Positions 22,093 to 32,739 of a stretch of DNA of 64,000 nucleotides are shown here, piece by piece; position 1 is the first letter of the stretch; the number at the start of each line of letters is the position of its first letter. The position numbers were made by a program, and so were the translations under genes. The DNA is taken from positions 2,700,001 to 2,764,000 of the forward strand of contig JAEMBT020000009.1 of the NCBI GenBank assembly GCA_018873245.2, read 5' to 3'. The DNA comes from Archegozetes longisetosus. Its lineage: Eukaryota > Arthropoda > Arachnida > Sarcoptiformes > Trhypochthoniidae. The notes beneath the pieces were generated by a model that made no database searches, had not been told where the DNA came from, and saw only the letters and a program-made list of their open reading frames with translations.

Positions 22093-22494
22093 TTACTCTT
22101 GGTCCTCCAATTTCACGCAGTTATCATTTAAAAATTCTGCAGGATTGGTACCTCGGGTAAATGTCGGGCATATGTAAGAAACCACAGAAGTGTCACGATG
22201 TGCGCACAACATCCGACAGTTCTGAGGCCCTGGACACAAGAGCAAGTATAGGAAGATACAAAATCGACACCGGCCTTCTGTCTGTCTATTAGAATATAGA
22301 CAAAGTATTGAAAGGAGGCCCGGTGTCGAGATTGTATTTTGCCTCTGGATTGTAATTTGATGCTGTCTATTGTCGGTCATCCCAGTAGCCAGTTGAGGAA
22401 CCACAGAGCCCTGGGGCCGACTCCCTATGGACCGTAGCGTTTTCACTTTGTGAAGACATGATTTGTGTTGTTTTGAGAAGTTATTGAAATTCAT
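22093..22494 (-). CDS. Unrecognised 133-codon frame inside the CGGTCCGCG element
   Basis: Open frame from ATG at 22494 with no identifiable domain. It has scattered Cys (for example GRCRFCIFLYLLLC) but no standard finger spacing, signal peptide or catalytic motif. The GACACCGG inverted pair at 22265-22330 lies within it, so the frame may simply cross another small inverted-repeat element. Low confidence that it is translated. Confidence 0.15.
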   Translation of the reverse strand: MNFNNFSKQHKSCLHKVKTLRSIGSRPQGSVVPQLATGMTDNRQHQITIQRQNTISTPGLLSILCLYSNRQTEGRCRFCIFLYLLLCPGPQNCRMLCAHRDTSVVSYICPTFTRGTNPAEFLNDNCVKLEDQE

Positions 22495-22907
22495 TATTTT
22501 ATAAATTGACTTTTCAACTGATCCATGTATTTTTTAACGCTGATTCCGAATATAAAATCCAATTTTTTTGTATCGAATACTTTTCGAGATATTCGACATT
22601 AAATATCTTATATCGAATTTTTCCACTTTAAGAATTTTTATTATATGATATATGATTTCGGTGTAGAATTTACCAATGATTACAATTATGAAACCCGTTT
22701 TTCGATATCTATAATGTCCTTAGAGAAAATCGAAGATTCATTTTAAACGTTTACCTTAAGGACATCTAGCGGATAAACTATAAGTTATACAGAGGTTGGC
22801 CCATTGACAATTTTGATCAGGATGATGACCTCTATTCAAATATATCATGAGATCCCGGGTGTATGGATAGCCAGAATCCCATAGACTTATTTTCATCGTT
22901 CTTTATT

Positions 22908-23851
22908 TATAACTTTTTAATTATAAATAATAATATTATGAAATTTTCAGGAATTAAGTGTTTTGGTATTTGTAAAAATTGAGTTTAGTTGAAGAATCTT
23001 AATTGCACTAATGAAGAAATAAAATAATTAAATTTAAGGTGATAAATAAGTTTAGCAACTTTTCATAAAATTATGAAATAATTAAATATTTTTTGCAAAT
23101 TGGTTTTTAACTAATAATTAAATTTTGAATTTGATAGATTTAAAGATTATGTTGGTTTAAAATATTTGAGATCAGTTTATCAGTGACTTCTTAACTGTTA
23201 TTTTTATAACGGGTTTCAATGGCAAAATCATTGGTCAAGCATAATTTAGTTATAATTATGTAAAATTTCAATTTTTTTAAAAATTAATTTTCTCACTTAA
23301 TACTACAATAGGCCGTTGAAGATTAACTCATTACAACTAGACCAATATAATGGTATTTTCTATTGACCACAAATCTGGTAATTTGTAGCGTCTATAACTT
23401 TTTTATTTCTTAATCGATTCTAATAATTTTCGTTTAAAAATAGTGATAATCTATTGTAGTATTAAGTGAGAAAATTAATTTTTAAAAAATTGAAATTTTT
23501 CATAGTTATAACTAAATTATGCTTGACCAATGATTTTGCCATTGAAACCCGTTATAAAAATAACAGTTAAGAAGTCACCGATAAACTGATCCCAAATATT
23601 TTAAACCAACATAATCTTTAAATCTATCAAATTTAAAATTTAATTATTAGTTAAAAACCAATTTGCAAAAAATATTTAATTATTTCATAACTTTATGAAA
23701 AGTTGCTAAACTTATTTCTCACCATTAAATCTAATTATTTTATTTCTTCATTAGTGCAATTAAGATTCTTCAACTAAACTCAATTTTACAAATACCAAAA
23801 CACTTAATTCTGAAAATTTCATAATATTATTATTTATAATTAAAAAGTTAT
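22908..23851. repeat. 944-bp palindrome (arms about 405 bp)
   Basis: The left arm starts ATAACTTTTTAATTATAAAT and runs to ACTACAATAG near 23312. The right arm, from about 23450, is its reverse complement with few mismatches. The spacer is about 140 bp. It forms the inner part of the element at 21936-23891. Confidence 0.8.
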
Positions 23852-23900
23852 CAACAAATTTGTTTTGTTGCTTAACTCATTTCGCGGACCGTATGATGAA

Positions 23901-24644
23901 TTGGTCAGACTTGAGTGTGATTTAAACTTGCAATAAAAACTGAACCAAATGACCTAGAATCTAAAGTAAAGCATCGTTGAAAACCTCTCGCAAACCTTAA
24001 TAGAATGATATTACAATTGGGCTCTGGGACCAAATGGAACAAATTTAGGCCTTGGTCTCCAGTGGCTGAACCTAGGACCCCGTGTTGGATGTAAATATGG
24101 CCGAAGGCTCGAGTGGAGTTTACATATCAAATATCATGGTCTTGGAATATTAGTCCAACTTGTATATTCAAATTTCTTTATAAAATAAACTGTCCACGTG
24201 CGTGATTTAACCTAAGTGAAAATTGCGTCAGGTTACGAAGCTCAGAACGCGAAAAGTTCCGAGTGGAGCGATCTGACGCCATCTTCAGCTTAAATTAGAT
24301 CGGGTTCGTGGTGGTTAGGTTAAACGAGTCACCAATAGCTAGAGTTAAATACCATGGACTACTTCGCTTCAGTAATAAAGTTGAATTAAGTCCCAAGACC
24401 TATCCCTAGATCCACCATATTTGGATTGCACTGGAGCCTCTGATCATATTTACACTTAACACACACTCCTAGATCAGGCCACTAGGGATCTAGATCCAAA
24501 TTTGTCCCCTTTGGTCCAAGACCCCAATTGTGATGTCATTCTACTCTGGTCTGCGAGAGGTTTCCAACAATACCTTACTTTAGATTCTAGGTCATTTGGT
24601 TCAATTTTTTATTGCAAGGTTACATCACGCTCATGTATGACCAA
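23901..24644. mobile_element. 744-bp palindromic MITE
   Basis: Ends TTGGTCAKACWTGAGYGTGA in inverted orientation. Arms of about 230 bp contain ACCAAATGACCTAGAATCTA and AACCTCTCGCA on both sides, at roughly 85-90% identity by eye. The interior (about 24130-24420) is non-coding. It starts eight bases after the previous element ends. Confidence 0.7.
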
Positions 24645-25414
24645 ATTTTCTGATATTTTTGAATTTTCGTGATAGAATTTTATTGTATTTCTAATTTTGA
24701 ATGATATAGCATTCATTAGAATCACAAGAGTATATTTAAATATCTTTACTTACTAGTCTGTATTGATTATTAAAAGAAATGAATTATTTTGAGATACTAA
24801 TGATGGAATGTTTATACATCCCTTCTTTAGGAATGATATTCTAAGATAACACAACCTGAAAGGATTTTCAACACTTTTTTTCTAAGTAGTCGAAGTATTT
24901 ATAGAGAGGGCAATAGAGAAATGAAAAAAGGAGACCTTAGACTTCAAACTCACAGTTTAATTTTGTGTATTATATTAAATATTTATATTGACTAAGATTG
25001 TAATTATTATAGTCTAAGAGTTACTACTACAGTATACAAAAAGCCACTCACAATGTTAAATATTTATTCATACTGATATTTTTGGTTGTATCGGTCTTTA
25101 GATTGTCGGTCTTTTGATCCAAACCCATAATATTCATATCCAGACGATTTCAATTCAAATTTAAACTTCTCCGAATTTCAAATAGCTTTATAAAGTTTCG
25201 CATTAGTTTTTTAATAAAAGAAATCTCTTCTTTAAATAGATTTATTCATCAAATCTAAACAACAACAAACAAATGTTACGAAATAGTGTTGATGACAACC
25301 ACTAAAGAGCGATCATATATTTAATTAAATCCTAATTAATAATAACGTAAATATTTGCGGTTGAATTGTCCCTCAGCTTATTATACGATTTACTGGGCGT
25401 TAGTTCTGTAAGAA
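24645..25414. other. Serpin upstream region
   Basis: No genes. TTATACGA at about 25380, 35 bp upstream of the first ATG, is the nearest TATA-like sequence, but a start that close would leave almost no leader. No reliable promoter call. Confidence 0.3.
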
Positions 25415-26629
25415 ATGTCATTTTTTCTGCTGAACATTTGCAACAAATTTAGAATTTTAAATTATCTAAATACAAACTATAAGTATTTGCTGATTAGAAG
25501 AATGTCTTATATCGAAATAGGATCGTTTGACTTTGCATTAAAATTATATCAAATACTTTCAAATAATGAGAAAAATTTGGTTTTGTCTCCCTTTTCACTG
25601 ACTTGCGTGCTATCAATGACTCTATTGGGGGCACAAGGCAGGAGTCGATCGCAACTTTCAAAAGCATTATTCAGTAAAGAGCTTGCTGTCAATGAGCTCG
25701 CACCAATGGTTCAACACTTGGAGTCACTTATTGACAAATGTCTGAAAACAAATTCAAGAGTTTTAAGTAATGCAAACTTTATTTATATTGACTCAAAATA
25801 TCCTGTTTTGCCTGATTTTCGCCAAACACTCGAAAAAAACTTTAGTACTAAATCACGAGAACTGGATTTTATATCAGCACAAAGCAATTCCGTAAATACT
25901 ATCAATAATGATATTCGTGAAGCCACTAATGGAAAGATTCCTAAGTTGATCGATAGTATTGATTCAATGACATGTATTATATTAGTGAATGCCATTTACT
26001 TCAAAGGTTTGTGGCAATCACAGTTTAGAAGCAGTAATACGTCAGTGCAGAAGTTTAGGACTGGTAGCGGACAACAGGTCCAGGTCGATATGATGTTTCA
26101 GATAGCTAAATTTCCATTCGCTTACAGCCAACGACTTCAATGTAAAGCAATTGAATTGGGATACGAAACAAGCAATATATCAATGATAGTCCTATTGCCC
26201 GATCAAAACAGTTCGTTGAAGGAACTTGAATCAAAATTAAACAGCCAATCACTCAATGATCTACTGAAAAATTTGTCTGTAGTAAAAGTCTTACTATCTT
26301 TGCCTAAATTCAAATTTGAATCGAGTCTCCGTTTGATTTCGCCTCTGATCGAACTTGGTATCAAAGATATATTCAGTGATAGCATCGCAAACCTTTCAGG
26401 TTTAACTAAAGATCCGGCTGGTCTTTACGTGTCTGATGTCATTCAAAAAGCTACGATTAAAGTTAACGAAGAGGGCACAGAAGCAGCGACCATCTTTGCA
26501 GTAAGGTTCACTCTAGGCCGTCAAATAACTAAAGAGTTTACGGCAGATCGTCCGTTTATGTTCTTATTAGTGACCAAGTATAACAACTTAATTCTATTTA
26601 TGGGAGCTGTCAACAATCCTAAACTCTAA
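25415..26629 (+). CDS. Serpin (serine protease inhibitor family)
   Basis: 404-residue intronless frame. The serpin fold is recognisable throughout: NLVLSPFSLTCVLSMTLLGA (helix B/C region), LVNAIYFKGLWQSQF (strand 3A/breach), SMIVLLPD (strand 3B region), the hinge NEEGTEAAT near residues 351-360, and the signature DRPFMFLL near the C-terminus. The hinge matches inhibitory serpins, so protease inhibition by loop insertion is likely. The scissile bond falls around GR-Q in the loop (about residues 366-370). If the loop is one residue longer than alpha-1-antitrypsin, Arg would be P1 and trypsin-like proteases the targets (inference). No clear signal peptide. The second ATG at 25502 would give 375 residues, the classic intracellular serpin length. 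Either start is possible. Confidence 0.93.
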   Translation: MSFFLLNICNKFRILNYLNTNYKYLLIRRMSYIEIGSFDFALKLYQILSNNEKNLVLSPFSLTCVLSMTLLGAQGRSRSQLSKALFSKELAVNELAPMVQHLESLIDKCLKTNSRVLSNANFIYIDSKYPVLPDFRQTLEKNFSTKSRELDFISAQSNSVNTINNDIREATNGKIPKLIDSIDSMTCIILVNAIYFKGLWQSQFRSSNTSVQKFRTGSGQQVQVDMMFQIAKFPFAYSQRLQCKAIELGYETSNISMIVLLPDQNSSLKELESKLNSQSLNDLLKNLSVVKVLLSLPKFKFESSLRLISPLIELGIKDIFSDSIANLSGLTKDPAGLYVSDVIQKATIKVNEEGTEAATIFAVRFTLGRQITKEFTADRPFMFLLVTKYNNLILFMGAVNNPKL

Positions 26630-26721
26630 TCATTGGTACTGGATTTGCTTTGAAACCTTTTCATGATTTAATTGTTAGTCGTTATGTTACGGTGGTCTAA
26701 GGACTGGCGATCAATGTATTC

Positions 26722-26727
26722 AATAAA
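26722..26727 (+). terminator. Polyadenylation signal AATAAA of the serpin gene
   Basis: AATAAA 93 nt past the serpin stop codon, the first such hexamer downstream. Confidence 0.5.
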
Positions 26728-26863
26728 AGTATATAAAACAGCATAAACACTATAATATATACTTAAAACTTATATTTAATATAAGTGTATCAAATGTATA
26801 AAGTTTTATTCATATAATATTAGTTATAGTGCTAATAATAGTATTATTACATTAATACCAATA

Positions 26864-27147
26864 TGCCAGGTTTAAAATTATTCTTTCGTAAAATATTGCT
26901 ATGTATAAGTCTGTTTAAAACATGTGCTATTTTCAACTGCTAAAATTAGGTTAAATGAAGAACATATGGCTGATGGGGGTGTCAGTATACATATTGTATT
27001 TTCTTTCGCGTTAGGGCACTTGATAGCTAGCTTCTGAACTAGTCAAGCTAAGTGCTTGGACTCCTCATTATATGTAACTATTAATTCAATTTATTATCAA
27101 ATAAATTATTAAACACCAAATAAACTTTATTTCGCCAGCGCGTTATA
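26864..27147 (+). repeat. 5' LTR of the decayed retrotransposon
   Basis: About 280 bp, starting TGCCAGG. A candidate primer-binding site TGGTGTCAAGAATGAGG follows at 27148. The exact 3' boundary is uncertain because the two LTRs diverge near the end. Confidence 0.5.
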
Positions 27148-27372
27148 TGGTGTCAAGAATGAGGCCAGCTTAAGAGAAGTTGATCAATAGTAACGATCAT
27201 CTGAATTAATAGGTGATCGAGATTATCTTTGAAAAAAGAAATAGTTAGCGCATATATAAGAGATCTTAATAAGTTAAGTTTGTTCAAGAGTGATGTAAGT
27301 GGCCTCCAAAGGCAAGACTTTTGGTATTATTTGAGAGTTAGGTTGAGAAGCTTTATAACTTAATTATCCAAA

Positions 27373-28330
27373 ATGGATACTGACGAAAGTGATAGAAGTA
27401 ATGAATTGGAAATTATAACGTTAGTAGTGATGATGATGGCAACAATGCTATAAATTCGAGAGTAAAGATGAACGCTTAGATTAGTTTGGCTTCAGCCAAT
27501 AATGTACTTAGTTCTAAACAACAAAATTCCAATTTTTAGTGGGAAACGTGAGGAATATCCTATAAAGTTCATGAGAGTTACAAGAGCTCTAAAATGGGAT
27601 GATAATACGATAGTAGACAAGCTTCACAATTACATAGCATAGCTAGTTTTTAGGTTTGATTAATTTCTTAAGGTAATATGTTGACAATTATGCGAGGATT
27701 GCTAAACCTTTGTTTGAGCTGACTAAAATGATGTTGAATTTCATTTTGATGAAAAAACTGCATTTAGTAATTTAAAGAATAGTTTAGCAAAAATGACTGT
27801 TTTAGCTCATTTCGGTGAAAAATTAGAAACAGATTTAAGAACTGGTGCTTTGTTGGTTCGATTAGGGTCTATTCTAGTATAAAAACATGAGGAAGGTTCA
27901 TGACCAGTTGGCTATTACTCGAGATTGATTACAGGCGCTGAATGTGATCATGGCATTTATGATCTCGAAATACCTTCTTTAATTGAGTCGCTAAAATTTT
28001 CTAGAGATATGCTACGTAGTATGCAATTTACTCATGTATGTGACAATAGAGCTGTTTTGCTTATCAAAAAGATCTAGGAGACAGACTTGCTAGAGCCGTC
28101 CTGATAATGGAAGAATTGATTTTAAAATCGAGTTCAGACCTTCATACAGGGACAGAGACCGAGATGCTTTATCTAGCTATCCAGTAGGTCATAAAGTGAT
28201 AAGCGATAAATTGATTGAGAGCGAGTTAGCCTATTTAGCTAAAAGAGATCCATATGAAGTTGATAAGTATATGATAAATTATGTACTAACGCATGAAGTA
28301 ATAGAAATCCTAGTTTTGAGAATGAAAACA
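27373..28330 (+). pseudogene. gag and RT/RNase H remnants of the decayed retrotransposon
   Basis: After an ATG at 27373 (MDTDESDRSNELE), the frame shifts. IPIFSGKREEYPIKFMRV followed by WDDNTIVDKL near 27530-27640 is typical of a retrotransposon capsid start. From 27685 come IAKPLFELTK, VEFHFDEKTAFSNLKNSLAK and TDLRTGALLV, the connection and RNase H part of a Ty3/gypsy-type polymerase, then GYYSRLITGAE-like sequence and DALSSYPVG. Many frameshifts and stops, and most of RT and integrase is missing. Confidence 0.65.
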
Positions 28331-28719
28331 AGTTTAAAATAAATATGGTAAATATTGGTTGATAAGGAGCTTTTATCAGAAAAGCTAAAGGACGAACAAT
28401 TGATTGAGATCGAAATGAATGGTGACAACGATTTAGATTATAAAACGATTCAGCAACGGTTGGGTCACAAGATATTGCAGAAGTTCTATTTTAATTTACT
28501 CTCTGCTTAGTTCGATGATTAGATTTCACACATAATTGTTAAGTCAAAGTAAATTAAATAAAAATTTATATAAAGTAAAGGGTTTTAGAAATAATTTTGA
28601 GTATACGCATTAAGTTTTGGCCACTCCTAGAGATCACTTGGTCTTCAGAGTTTGGGAAGTGAAGGGCTAGGAGTTGCTTGTATGTGTTAATGGAAAATTT
28701 TCTAGAAATATCTATAAGA

Positions 28720-29938
28720 TTGTAAACTAATTAATCCATTATTTTATTGTAATCACAAAAAGTCATTTAATTCAAGAGTTTGAACTTTAATCAATAATAT
28801 AATTGCCATCATTTTCGAGGACAGTCTTCCATCTTTGAGGCAATTTTTCATTCCCGTGCCGATAGAAGGTTCATTCCGAACACATTCCATGTCATCGAAG
28901 ATTTTACCCCCGAGAAAGTGCTGAAGTGATCGAAACAAATGGTAGTCCGAAGGCGCGACATCTGGTGAATATGGTGGGTAAAGGCGGACTTCCCACTTCA
29001 ACTCCCGGATATTTAACTAATTCATCCTTGCAACATGTGGTCAAGCGTTGTCATGTTGGAGGATGGCTCCCTTTATATTGACCAAAGCTTGGTGTAGCCG
29101 CTCTAATTGTTGACAATAGATATCGGTGGTTACGGCCTGATTGGGATCCAAGAGTTTGGAATAAGTCACACCTCTCATCCCACCAAACACAAAGCATGAT
29201 TTTGACCGAATGTAAACCTGGTCTTGTCGTCGGTATTGTCGCTGGCCTGGACTGGGCTACTGCTTTCGGCGCTTAACGTTGACATAAAGGATCCATTCCT
29301 CATCTCCAGTCACAGTGTGTTCCAAGAATGAGTCCTTCTCTTGTCTAGCCAGCAAAGAAGAACAAACAGCTATGCGGTCCATTCGGTTATTAGAAAGTAG
29401 ATACGGAACCCAAACCTCCTATCTGTTGACAATCCCGAGCGCGAGAAGATGCTTACGAAGAACAATATAACTATAATTCAACTTCTCGGCCAATTCTCTG
29501 TTGGTTTGACGTGGATCTGAATCATTGGCTTCCTTCAGGAGCTTACCGTCTACATCAGAAAGTCTTCCCGAACGATGACAATCCTCCAGGTCAAAATTTC
29601 CGAACTGGAATTTCCTAAAATCAATGCTGACACTTATTTGCATTTAATATATCGCCATAAACCGCACAAATGTTCCTGGTGGCCTCCGTGACGTTATGAC
29701 CCATCCGAACTCATAGCATACAGTGTCTAATATGGACCTCTTCTGAAGATATTGATAATCTTAAGATAATTAAATACTTAAGTTAATCAAAATTATAAAA
29801 CTTTTTAACACAAAAGAATAAAGAGTAATAACTGAACTTCAAGTTAAGAAATGGTTTTGATTTTTAAACAATTCCAAAGTCGACATAAATTATGATTTTC
29901 TTTAAACTATCAAAAATAATGGATTAATTAGTTTACAA
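28720..29938 (-). mobile_element. mariner element, 1,219 bp, inactive
   Basis: Terminal inverted repeats TTGTAAACTAATTAATCCAT at 28720 and its complement ending at 29938, perfect over about 26 bp. The size fits mariner. The internal transposase is broken. Confidence 0.8.
28753..29643 (-). pseudogene. mariner transposase pseudogene
   Basis: Minus strand, from 29643: FGNFDLEDCHRSGRLSDVD and DPRQTNRELAEKLNYSYIVL (HTH part), then in other frames TGDEEWILYVN (first Asp), LQHDNA (second Asp), and YPPYSPDVAPSDYHLFRSLQ (third Asp region, DD34D type) near 28930-29001. Several frameshifts and stops. More complete than the plus-strand mariner at 19770. Confidence 0.85.
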
Positions 29939-30476
29939 CACTATATTATTGGTCACTAACTGACCAACTACTAAATGATAATAAATTGATGACATGATTG
30001 CTCTTCTATTTCTAGAAAATTTCCTTAGAATACATTTATAGAAAAAGAGGTCACAAATAACCTTGCCCTACAATTGATACCAGTTGATACCCCCAGGCGA
30101 CAAAAAGGACAAGAAATAGAGCATCATTTAAATGATCATGATCTGTTTTTGGTCTCACAATATTTGGACATTGTAAGAATATTGACAGAGATGACAGACA
30201 AGTTCACTATTCCTAGAGCAACAATATGCAGTTACTTAAGGCACCGAATATTATTAAACAAACTTTAACAACAAATAGTTATCAACACTTTCCAGCAAAT
30301 TACGCGAGGAATTTTCTTTCAATAACTTTGTGCCTCATGCACCCAATAATCATAACAATAATTATGTAATGACTAAACATGTGCTTTAATGTTCTTATAT
30401 CGTCAATTTTTTGTATTTTTATTCCTTATTCTTAAATTTTAATCATTTAAACAGTGATTATAAAACCGAGGTAGAA
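29939..30476 (+). other. Interior remnant of the decayed retrotransposon before its 3' LTR
   Basis: A 64-codon frame at 30074-30268 has no recognisable domain. This stretch lies between the mariner insertion and the purine-rich GAGGTAGAA directly before the 3' LTR at 30477, so it is probably the 3' end of the retrotransposon interior. Confidence 0.35.
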
Positions 30477-30504
30477 TGTCAGGTTTAGGATTACTCTTTT
30501 CGTA

Positions 30505-31175
30505 GAAGTGCGCATCTATGAAATTTTTTGCACCCGCAGTCGAAAAGGAGCGAGTCACCCGCAAATACCCGCAAATAACCGAAAAAAATTATTTTAATGA
30601 AATCGAATGTAAATACAAATATCAACTATGATTAAGTATAAAATCTATATTCTGTAAAATAATATCAAAATTTGACCTTATAAGTAGCGGTTTATCGAGT
30701 TTTTCTGGACATATTGAACATCTTCTGTCATTTAAAGGTAATTCAACGTAAATGAAATCTTGCTCAATGGATAGATTAGTTACTAGTACAGTTAAAATCT
30801 CTTTTGAAATAACGCTTAGTTTAGAAAATCTATTCTTACTTTCGTTACGAAATTTCGACAAACCATGAGTACAGTTGAAATTACTTTGTAGATAGTCATC
30901 AACCTCTATAATATTAGTGTAATAGATATTGTTCATAATCAATGAATTCAAGCACACATTTGTTCATGATATTAGAATCTCGTGTTATTGATGTAATAGC
31001 TGTCGAAGTAATACCTATCTCGTTAGCCATTGAATTAAGATTTTTAATTGCAGATTATTTTAGGTGTGGGTGTGAAAGAAAAGAATTTGCAAACCCACAC
31101 CTGCCCGCACCCGCTATAAACCAGCGAGTACCCGCACAGACCCGCGAGTGCGGGTGTAAAATGCGCACTTATACT
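30505..31175 (-). mobile_element. hAT-type deletion derivative in the 3' LTR
   Basis: Flanked by the 8-bp repeat TTTTCGTA (30497-30504 and 31176-31183), as expected for hAT. Subterminal inverted sequences AAGTGCGCAT and TTTGCACCCGC occur at both ends. GC-rich CCCGCA repeats lie near each end. The interior encodes the C-terminal hAT dimerisation region on the minus strand. Confidence 0.65.
30622..30957 (-). pseudogene. hAT transposase C-terminal (dimerisation) fragment
   Basis: 111-codon frame. EVDDYLQSNFN, then RFSKLSVISKEILTVLVTNL and LNDRRCSICPEKLDKPLLI correspond to the hAT family C-terminal domain (F-P-x-L-S ... A-x-D-I-L ... D-R-R ... L-x-P-E-K-L). The normally invariant SVER becomes SIEQ, and the upstream catalytic part is absent. 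Confidence 0.8.
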
Positions 31176-31204
31176 TTTTCGTAAATGCTACTGTCTATAA
31201 GTCT

Positions 31205-31335
31205 GTTTTTGAAGAAACGCTTTAGCGCATAGACCTATTCTATGCATTAAAAATAATTTCTACATTGAATTCAATGTAGAAAGCATTTTTAATATATGGT
31301 TAAAGGCCTATTTGCTAAGACATTTCTTCAAAAAC
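31205..31335. mobile_element. 131-bp palindromic MITE in the LTR
   Basis: Ends GTTTTTGAAGAAA and the exact complement. It contains a perfect 26-bp palindrome (TTTCTACATTGAA and its complement) centred at GAATTC 31267-31272. The 5' LTR lacks it at the corresponding place (TCTGTTT). Confidence 0.6.
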
Positions 31336-31545
31336 AAGCTTCGGTGTGCTGTGTTCAACTGTTAAAGTTAGGTTAAATGAAGAGTATATGGCTGATGGGA
31401 ATGTCAGTCTGTGGTTGGTGGGTGATGGGATATTGTATTTTCTTTTGTGTTAGGGCACTTGGTAGCTTCTTAACTGGTCAAGTCAAATGCTTTGACGCTT
31501 TATTATATTAACTCAACTTATTATTGAATAAATAATTATTATCAA

Positions 31546-32739
31546 ACACCAAAATTATTATTTAATTGATATATAATCGAACCAAATGCATATTTTTTGT
31601 ATACATATTAATGTTTACTCCTTCTATTAGTACTCAAAGGAGTAGTGATTATATACATATGCAAATAAGTGTTATTGCAGGGGTATAATCCATTTATTAT
31701 TTGCAATACAGTACATAAGTAAGTAAAACAAAAGTATGCATGCCAATTTTGCCTACTAATTATCTTATCCACAACTCTCAACACATAAGTGAAACACTCA
31801 ACACTTATTAACACTAATAACTTGAACTCAATAAATAGTATTAGTTTTTCATTAATAGTTTGTAATAGTGCTGCATTTCGTTAGTTCTCAATAAACAACT
31901 TACTGGCTAACAAAAGTTATATTATGTTTGTTTGAGAAATTATAACTTAATAAATGTATTTCTATCTAAAAAGATTTCTCAGGTTTTTGAATTTTGCCTA
32001 TAATGATAGAAAGATGATAAAATGCTCTTCGATCCATAAATCAAATTCTCTTCATAAATCTACTTTTTATGAAGTCTATAACTTGAAAAGATTTCTAATA
32101 AATAATAATTGTGATCAAAATCGATTATAAAGAAGTGAAGGAAATAATCTTAATCAAATATTTTAAAGAGAAACAAAACTGAATGTCGATAGTTTGTTTT
32201 TCGATTGTATGCATACCTGACCTACTTCTCATCCTTATGCCAATGATTGTTATATTCAGTCATCCACATTGGGTTCGAGCCTTCGCTCGCGCGTTGGCTA
32301 GTATTCGGAACATTACATCGAGTCAAATGAGTCTCTGAGCCAAACGCTGTGACCGTTGCAGCTTTTAGTCGTCGTCCATATCTATAAACAGAGTTCAACT
32401 CAAACACAATATGAAAATCAAATACATATTGAGATAATTCTTGAAAACACTTGAATTTTTCAATTATTTAAGAAAGTCTAGTGGAGACCTGAGCCCACCT
32501 TGCTTACCGTGTAGTTATGGTGCTACTTTTATCTTATCTCTAAAGATAAGACAAGAGAACAAAACGCAAGATATTTCATATCCTTTTTCACATTATTAAC
32601 AAATTATTATTGAAATGATATTATTTTTTAAATTATCACAGAATATAAGCTTCCAGTTATAATTGTAGTGGAGTTTTAGATTTTGATCATTCGAGTAAAG
32701 TAGACGAGTTGAGTAATAAACAAGTAATTGATTTTAAGA
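31546..32739. other. Spacer without recognisable features
   Basis: Short frames near 31608 and 32222 have no domain motif. No RNA gene recognised. Confidence 0.4.

Larger units (their letters stand above)
21936..23891. mobile_element. Large TA-flanked element with CGGTCCGCG termini
   Basis: Both ends read CGGTCCGCGAAATRAGTTAA inward and continue GCAACAAAAC, with TA outside. The right half is a long palindrome (22908-23851). The left half (about 21966-22905) has no counterpart and appears inserted into, or replacing, part of the left arm. It includes a GC-rich patch near 22040-22090 and an unexplained 133-codon frame. Confidence 0.65.
26864..31545 (+). mobile_element. Decayed LTR retrotransposon with nested insertions
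   Basis: Two related sequences, 26864 to about 27147 (TGCCAGGTTTAAAATTATTC...) and 30477 to about 31545 (TGTCAGGTTTAGGATTAC...), share blocks in the same order: TATAAGTCTG, TTAGGTTAAATGAAGA, ATATGGCTGATGGG, ATTGTATTTTCTTT and TTAGGGCACTTG. They are read as 5' and 3' LTRs. Between them are gag-like and RT/RNase H remnants. The interior is split by a mariner (28720-29938), and the 3' LTR by a hAT (30505-31175) and a small MITE (31205-31335). LTR divergence is high, so this copy is old. Confidence 0.65.
30477..31545 (+). repeat. 3' LTR of the decayed retrotransposon, split by two insertions
   Basis: LTR pieces at 30477-30504, about 31176-31204 and about 31336-31545 are collinear with the 5' LTR at 26864. 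The gaps are filled by the hAT and MITE annotated separately. Confidence 0.55.

Noticed and set aside
32222-32407. Small gene near 32.2-32.4 kb
   Set aside because: 61-codon minus-strand frame with no motif and no supporting context.
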